In this document: in pieces, positions 57,932-64,000 of the stretch
Position numbering within the stretch: the stretch's first letter is position 1
How the letters are laid out: every line of letters begins with the position of its first letter
Source: Schoenoplectus triqueter
Lineage: Eukaryota; Streptophyta; Magnoliopsida; Poales; Cyperaceae
DNA length: 64,000 nt
Direction: 5' to 3'
Assembly (NCBI GenBank): GCA_964058805.1
Contig: CAXKVV010002152.1
Location: forward strand, 1 to 64,000
The notes under the pieces: model-generated
What the model was told of the DNA's origin: nothing
Databases searched by the model: none
Seen by the model: the letters and a program-made list of their open reading frames with translations, nothing else
Translations under genes and position numbers: made by a program

Positions 57932-58269
57932 GATCCTGTGCGACCCTTTTTCGCGCGCTCCGCACCGCCGCTGGGCGATGGGATGCGGAAGAAGGACACG
58001 GAGATCCCTCCCAAGTGTGCATCTGTTTAATGCCGGCTGATTCTGCCGTTTAGAATGATTTGGATGCACATTTAGGGGGTTTTTAGTGATTGTGAGTTCT
58101 TGTAGATTCCGGTGGGCGCAAGCCCCCACCGTTAATTACCCTGGGCTACTAACCTCGAGGCACCTCTGGATCTTTAAAAGGGAGAAGCAAATAGTATAGT
58201 TAAATGATGGTCAAGTGGTCGTCTGGATTCACTAAAAGGGGTGATCTCATGAAAGACGAACCTACTACA

Positions 58270-58945
58270 GATCGGTTCAGTCTTTACCGTCTCGAGAGAT
58301 AACCTTACTACAGATCAGATTAATCTCTTCAGAGGGGTTTGAGGTGAGTCTACTACAGAACGACTCAACCTCAGTTGATCTAGAAGATAAACCTACTACA
58401 GAACGGTTCAATCTTAACTAGTCAACAACCAATCACACAAAATACAACTCGAAGCACTAAGCCGGTTGATCTTGAGGTTGGTGAATCAGGAGAAGGGTGG
58501 ATTTGGCCCACGTGTTTCTTCTTGCTGATCTTCTAGATCATGAATTCGAGGCACTAAGCCGATTCATAAACCTAGGAACACAACTGCGCACAAAGTCAAA
58601 CCTGAAGCGCTAAGCCAGTTTAACATTGAGGCATGTGTTAGTGAAGGAACCTACTACAGAACGGTTCACATTCACTATTTTGTGGATGAATCTACTACAG
58701 AACGATTCAATCTCACAATCTCAGGAGATGGACCAGAAGATAAACTTATCGACGGATGAGTTCAGTCTTACTAGCTCAACTAGTCATGAATTACTTGTTC
58801 ATGACACCGAGTCATTAAGATGTCACTCCTCTTGGACATCGTAATGTTCTTCTCTCTTAGAATCGACATATCTCTTCATGTTGATGTCGCAGCCTTGATT
58901 ATTCTTCAACGAGCGTCAAGATGTTCTTGTCCCGACTAATTATTT
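58270..58945 (-). other. Hairpin array remaining in the E2 5' LTR
   Basis: The same type C, B and D hairpins as 42281-42960, with few differences (for example CGTCTCG for CGCCTCG near 58290). It ends at the deletion joint. Confidence 0.68.
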
Positions 58946-59656
58946 TAACTTTTAACTTTTAACAAATCTCCTTTAACTTTTAACTTTTAACAAATCTCAT
59001 CCGTTAATGGTTTTTAAAGATTAGCGATCGCTTCAATAGTCGTGCAGAGGAGATCCCCTCAGCCTCTAACTCCCCGATGGATTAAGATCCGTGCTGGGTG
59101 GCGTTTCCGGCGACCGGAGCTCTTCTCCTCCGATCAGGCTACTTCATTAACATCGTCTTAGTGCATAGAGTCTCTTTATGAAGTCGGATTAGAGATCGAT
59201 ACGGTGGTAGAAGCTATGTAATGGTACCGACTGAGGTGTACCAATCGGAATTGGTACCGGATTGAATTCTTTATCAAATTCGATTGAATTGATCGACGTT
59301 CTTAACAATTGCGAACTTGACAAGCATCGTCTTGGCATGCCATTATGATTTGTAGTGAATAGAGGGCTTCTCTCATGCCAGTAGTAGTGCTGAACCACCT
59401 CGCCATTTGTCAATACACAGTACCGATTGGTTTCTCGTCTAAATTCGTTAGAATTAACCGAAGTTCTTGACAATTGTAAATTTATTGAGCATCGCCTAGG
59501 TGTATTAAGGTGATCTTAGATGAGTGTGAGAGATATTATTTACTGATAATCATGCTGAAGCATTTGTAGCCTAGGGGTGAATGGTACCGATTGGTACCGT
59601 TCTCAATTTCTCTCCAATTTGGAATGCTTATTGATCCTTTATACTCAATTAACACT

Positions 59657-60023
59657 TCTCAGGCCTAAAGGCTCACCCAGCTTTAGCTGGGGCCAGTGGC
59701 TCGCTGAGATTGTAGTGTTATTGATCGATTCATTCTTGAAGGATTTCAACGATACACTGTTTTGTACCAGATTCGACAAACTTAATATGAAATTGCAAAG
59801 CTTACATTCTTAATTGAATGAATTAGACAGTTAAGGTGACTAAGAGATAACAAATTCATACCCTTCAGTTACTATGCAAGTAGATGCGAAGAAATCAAAT
59901 GAAAATGGAAATTCATAATGGAAATCATATAATCATGGATTCTTGATACTTGTGATTGATCCAGGCCTAAAGGCTCACCAATCACTTTGTGATTGGGCCA
60001 GTGGCTCACTGAATTCAATCAAT
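59657..60023 (-). other. Cloverleaf-like motifs in the E2 5' LTR
   Basis: Copies at 59657-59709 and 59955-60023, the equivalents of 44901-45267. The second copy differs at one linker base. Confidence 0.6.
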
Positions 60024-60382
60024 TTGTATTGATTGCAGTTATTTAAAAGATAAAACAGTGAAGAAATGGAAGAAAAGAATGAACCCTCGAAAGAAAAGAA
60101 CAATCAATGAGACAGAAATCCAATTAGTGGTCTAACAAACACCAATTGGATGCCTAGAGCTTGAATCAATGAAAGAAAAGCACAGAGAGGCCAATTGAAT
60201 TGATTTGTATAGTTGATTACCTCGAATTCTCAATAGAAATACAAATCAGTCGATTTCTTGCTATTAATTCTTGCAATCTCTCTCTTCTCTATATTGAGTG
60301 ACTACTAATGAGTGTATGTGAGTATGTATGTGCTCTCCTTTGCTCTGCCACCGGTCTCTCTCTTGCTGGTACCAAATCTCGG

Positions 60383-60390
60383 TTTATATA
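60383..60390 (-). promoter_or_regulatory. Sense TATA box of the E2 5' LTR
   Basis: TATATAAA on the - strand, the presumed promoter for E2 genomic RNA. Identical context to 45627-45634. Confidence 0.65.
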
Positions 60391-60969
60391 GAACTACATC
60401 GGCCAATTAACTCAATTGTGATTGGTTGGATGTCTCTCACTTGGATTGCCAGCTTGGATAGATCTTGACCCCTCTCTGTACTTCAATTAACGGCCGGGAT
60501 TGAATTGTGTTTGTTGTTGAATCACATAACCGTTTCTGGTACCGGCTTTGACTGTGCCGCGATTTTGTTTGACTTCACCTTTCAATTACTTGTGTATTTC
60601 AACTGACAAACGGGCCCGAGGTTGCTATCTACTATTTAAACACTCCACGGCCACTCTAAATGCCGTTTCACTCATTTACCACTTTCAATTTCACTGAGCC
60701 CATTTCTGTCCCGTTTTCTTCTTTTGATCAATTAGCATTTTACACCTTGAATTGCCTCACCAATTCACCTCCATTGGCGTCGTCTTGCCTTAAAGGATCC
60801 ATCTTGTCGTGCAATTTGATCTCCATAGCGTCAATTCACCTCTTCTCATCGACTCAATTTCCGGTAATAACTCGACTTCACCTTTTGTTCATCTCTTTTC
60901 GTCGATTGGTCTGGTAGCACCTATTACCCAATCGCCTAATCATCGCCACTCATTAGATCATCTTCAGTT

Positions 60970-61135
60970 ATGGTGAGGCGTCAAGGGAAACGAAAGGCGC
61001 GAGCCATGCTTGAATTGGGTAATGGCGAGAAGAAGAGGGAGGGAGAAGGTTCTTCAGCCGGCTTGGATGCGCATGGCACACGTGATCCAAAGCGCAGAGG
61101 AGAGGAGGAGCAGCGACATAGAGCTCATGCACCAG
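60970..61135 (+). other. Antisense PMD exon 1 copy in the E2 5' LTR
   Basis: Same exon as 46214-46379, intact, with donor CCAG|GTTTAT. In this LTR it points out of the element to the right, so any transcript would have to use flanking acceptors. Confidence 0.5.
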
Positions 61136-61393
61136 GTTTATCCCTTTCTTATTTTCCTTTTAAATTTGGCTGCGTTGAATTGAATGAATAGGCTAAATAG
61201 ACTTAGTTCACAGCTTAACTATGCGCCTCTGTTTGCCTCTCTGACTGTTGGGCCCCACTTGTAAGGTTTACAAGTCTAGGTCTATAGATCTGGTTGGTAT
61301 TTGATTAGTGTAGCGATTAGAGTTAATAGGCTGATGTGGCTCTGCCGGATTGGTTGATTTCTTATTAAGCAAACCCTTAATACTAATGATCTG

Positions 61394-61915
61394 TTAATGA
61401 TGAGTGATGTGGCTCTGTGGTGTAATGCCATGTGGCACCTCATGCTGACTTGTACCAATCAGAAGAAGCCACATGTAGGACCTGTGTAATGACATGGCAC
61501 CAATCTGTGCCTGCCACGTGGCACTAAGTGGGGCCCACTTGTCAGTCATTTCGTGGTATGGTGGGGCCCACAGTGGTGAGGTGGACCAATAGGGAAGTGC
61601 CATGTGGCACTCAGCTGTTGAGGTGGCTCACTCTGTGTGCTGCCATTTGGCATATCCCTTGCTGATGTGGACCACTCACAGATAGCCATGTGGCTCAAGT
61701 GGTGATGCGGCTTGTGATGTGGTCCAATGAAATCTGGCCATTTGTATTTGCCTGGTGATGTGGCTGTTGATGCAGACCATTGGCTGACTGCCACGTGGCA
61801 TAGGTGGGACCCACTTGTCAGATATGTGGGACCCACATGGGTGAGGTGGACCAATGAGGTGTTGACACGTGGCACTGACATGCTGAGGTGGCCCAATGAG
61901 GTGCTGACATGTGTC
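61394..61915 (-). promoter_or_regulatory. U3 G-box/CCAAT array of the E2 5' LTR
   Basis: Equivalent of 46640-47165. One CACGTG near 61910 has become CATGTG, and few other differences were seen. Confidence 0.58.
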
Positions 61916-63042
61916 ACACCCTCTCTCTTCTCTGATTCTGTGTATGTATGTTTAGGATCCCCAGTTTGCACCCAGATGAATCTCTGTCCCCAAGTTGCAC
62001 CCAGATGAACCCTTGATTGAATCTCAGCCCTTGATCTTTCCTTTTAATCTGTTTTATCTTCCTTGAATTTATTTTAATAGCTCTGCTTATCCAAAAATCA
62101 TGAAATTTTCACCAAAAATCCCTAAATTCATGATGATAATCCCTGTAATTTTTAATTCCATTTTTACCCTTGCCTCTTTGAATTAAAAATTCCTTTGTCT
62201 ATAAAACCCTATTTCTTTCTCCGAATTAATCCCAGATTTCAATTGTAGCTCAGTGTCTCTGCCAATTATCTCTCTCTTGCAGAAACCACCCTAACTAAAT
62301 ACCAATTAGACTTATATTGATATTCATTAGGGTTTGATCTGATCAATAGTTGATTACTTGTCAACAATTGATACAAATCTAGACTTGATCAGATGGTTGC
62401 TCCCAGCTTTGGCACCTAATCAGTCTTGTGAAATTTACTTTCAATCCCTTAACATGAGGGTGACTTGGTCAAAGAACTGACTACTTATCAGTAATTGACA
62501 CAAATCAAAGCATGGTTAGGTGGTTGCTCGCAGCTTTGGCACCAGGTCAGCCTTGAAAGCAAAATCACATTTGAAATTTCCCATGATTAGTTGTATCAGA
62601 ATACTAGCTTGGCATTGACACAATTCTAGTTGTATAGAGATTATACTGCTTCAGTCCTTAGGGTTTACTCTGAGGGTAAATCCTTAGGATTTAATCTTGA
62701 CTCCTTTGATGTTTGGTCACTGAGGTGTGGGGCCCACCTGTCAGTGAAAATGATTACATGGATGACCCCTCAGGAGATCTCTTCCTCTCTCCTGAATCTC
62801 TTGAGCGTCATCCACATCAAATGAATAGGAGATGACAGGGTATTTATATTCTTGCTTTGCACTTAGGATTTCCTTGTGGGATTAATGAATTTATTCCGGG
62901 GTTAGGCAGCGACCTCTTCTGATCAGTGGGCCCTCTCTTCCTTGTTTTCTCTTCTTTCCCCTTCTTATGATTTATTATCAACAATTGATATTTATTTTCA
63001 TTTAATCGGCTACTCTTCCTTGGAATTTTTCAAGGGTAAACA

Positions 63043-63047
63043 ATTTT
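63043..63047. repeat. Target-site duplication of E2 (right)
   Basis: ATTTT directly after the LTR end CA at 63041-63042. Confidence 0.9.
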
Positions 63048-64000
63048 CTATAAAAATAAATAGATTTTAAAAAAATAATAATAAAAATAAATTATATTAC
63101 CTTGGCTATTATAAAAATCCTAAAATTCAAATAAAATCATAAATAATAGCCAACTTATTTTCTATTATTTTTGCAAGTAATTTACTACAAAAATAATAAA
63201 AATAAAATGCTATTACTTTAGCTATTATGAAAATCCAAAAAATTCAAATAAATCCTAAATAATAGCCAATTTATTTCCTATTACTTTTGTGAGTAATTTT
63301 CTATAAAAATAAATAGAGTTCAAAAATAACAAAAATAAAATCCTATTACTTTGGTTATTATAGAGAAATCTCAAAAATTTAAATGAAATAAAAATCCTAA
63401 ATAATAGCCAACTTATTTTCTATTTTTTTTGTGACTCATTTTCTATAGAGATAAGTGGAGTTTGAAATAAAAATATATATAATGATAATAATAAAAAATA
63501 AAATAGAAAATGTATAATAAAAAATATATAAACATAATAAAAATATATAAAAAATAATAAAAAAATAAGGAATCGTTATAATCGTTATACGGTTTACCAA
63601 AACGTTGAACGCTTCACAAGACGTTGGTAACGCTTTGACTATTCTCTGACAAGTCAAAATATTCTAAAGAATCGTTGTAACGATTCCTTGAATTGTTGTA
63701 ATGATTCTCCAAAATGTTGAATGTTATACAGAGCGTTAGCAACGTTTTGACCTTTTAACCAATTTTCTGACAAGTCTAATATCTTCTGGAAGCGTTATAA
63801 CGATATGTGGAAGCGTTATAATGATTTGTTGAAGTGTTGTAACGGTTTGTTGAATCGTTACACGATTCCTAAGATGATGAATGATCAACAAGGTGATGAT
63901 ACACCTTGTTGACTGCTGATGAGACCTCACAATATGGTAGCTTCTGAACTAATTTGTCTAGGAGCTCATTCTCCGATAAACCTGTCTCAATGTTAGACCA
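63048..64000 (+). mobile_element. Older LTR, fragment 3, with AT-rich repeats and hairpins
   Basis: Continuation of 41957 after E2. Units of 116-133 bp begin at 63102, 63218 and 63351 with TTGGCTATTAT or TTAGCTATTAT and end with ATAATAGCCAA, so each can close on itself. From 63580 on, short hairpins based on GTTRTAACG appear (63669-63686, 63690-63707, 63852-63868), then CAACAAGGTG/CACCTTGTTG (63886-63911). The fragment runs off the window end before its LTR terminus. Confidence 0.7.

Larger units (their letters stand above)
41963..63042 (-). mobile_element. Giant non-autonomous Ty3/gypsy LTR retrotransposon E2 (21.1 kb)
   Basis: Reading right to left: 5' LTR (63042-57937), PBS, gag, a shortened ORF2, structured spacer, the antisense PMD gene, 3' LTR (48286-41963). 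Flanking ATTTT repeats confirm both ends. Compared with E1 it has lost about 1.7 kb covering the gag C-terminus and the protease, and about 1.25 kb from the 5' LTR only. Internal sequence is very similar to E1, whereas the central LTR is largely unrelated. It lacks all pol enzymes. Confidence 0.93.
57937..63042 (-). repeat. E2 5' LTR (5106 bp, internally deleted)
   Basis: Nearly identical to 41963-48286 except for a deletion of about 1.25 kb: sequence passes at about 58945 from the type A hairpin (equivalent to 42964) to the CATCCGTTAATGG segment (equivalent to 44230). Filler copies of TTTAACTTTTAACAAATCTC mark the joint. The AT-rich repeats and the tandem hairpin duplication are therefore missing from this copy. 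It keeps TATA (60383-60390), cloverleaf-like motifs (59657-60023) and antisense exon 1. Confidence 0.92.

Overview
This window is plant nuclear DNA made almost entirely of repeats: a GC-rich satellite array followed by nested, very large Ty3/gypsy-type LTR retrotransposons. A plant origin is supported by the gag family, by a plant mobile domain (PMD) protein, by the usual plant-retroelement primer-binding site, and by GT-AG introns. The species cannot be named from the sequence. I found no tRNA, rRNA, CRISPR array or single-copy host gene. All boundaries were read by eye.

Layout. 1-597: AT-rich flank with a 21-bp tandem repeat. 598-11994: 58-bp satellite, one strand orientation up to about 5281 and the opposite from about 5284, with duplications of 0.8-1.8 kb inside each half. 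11995-12637, 38654-41957 and 63048-64000: three pieces of one older LTR, 5'-truncated where it meets the satellite. Element 1 (E1, + strand) occupies 12643-38648, with two 7333-bp LTRs and target-site duplication AAGAG. Element 2 (E2, - strand) occupies 41963-63042, with LTRs of 6324 and 5106 bp and target-site duplication ATTTT. Both are inserted in the older LTR. They are close relatives inside but differ strongly in the middle of their LTRs.

Coding content. Each element encodes a large gag and a second ORF. In E1 the second ORF has a retropepsin-like domain, a second copy of the gag zinc-knuckle module and a tail resembling the integrase C-terminus. Reverse transcriptase, RNase H and the integrase core are absent, so both are non-autonomous. 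On the opposite strand each carries a spliceable PMD gene. I can trace seven exons, all introns phase 1, with exon 1 (ATG plus a Lys/Arg-rich peptide) inside the LTR and exon 2 in the internal region. The E1 exons sum to 3363 nt, or 1121 codons including the stop. Because the gene is antisense to the genomic RNA, its introns survive retrotransposition. Sense and antisense TATA-like boxes lie about 250-280 bp apart and point away from each other, so the LTR looks like a bidirectional promoter.

The most unusual signal is structural. The R/U5 half of every LTR, and the untranslated spacer between ORF2 and the PMD gene, are packed with short inverted repeats. They fall into families with a conserved loop or internal loop and stems that change sequence while staying complementary, with many wobble pairs that are G-U on the sense strand. 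This looks like a modular, structured leader RNA in the giant retroelements. I know of no described counterpart.
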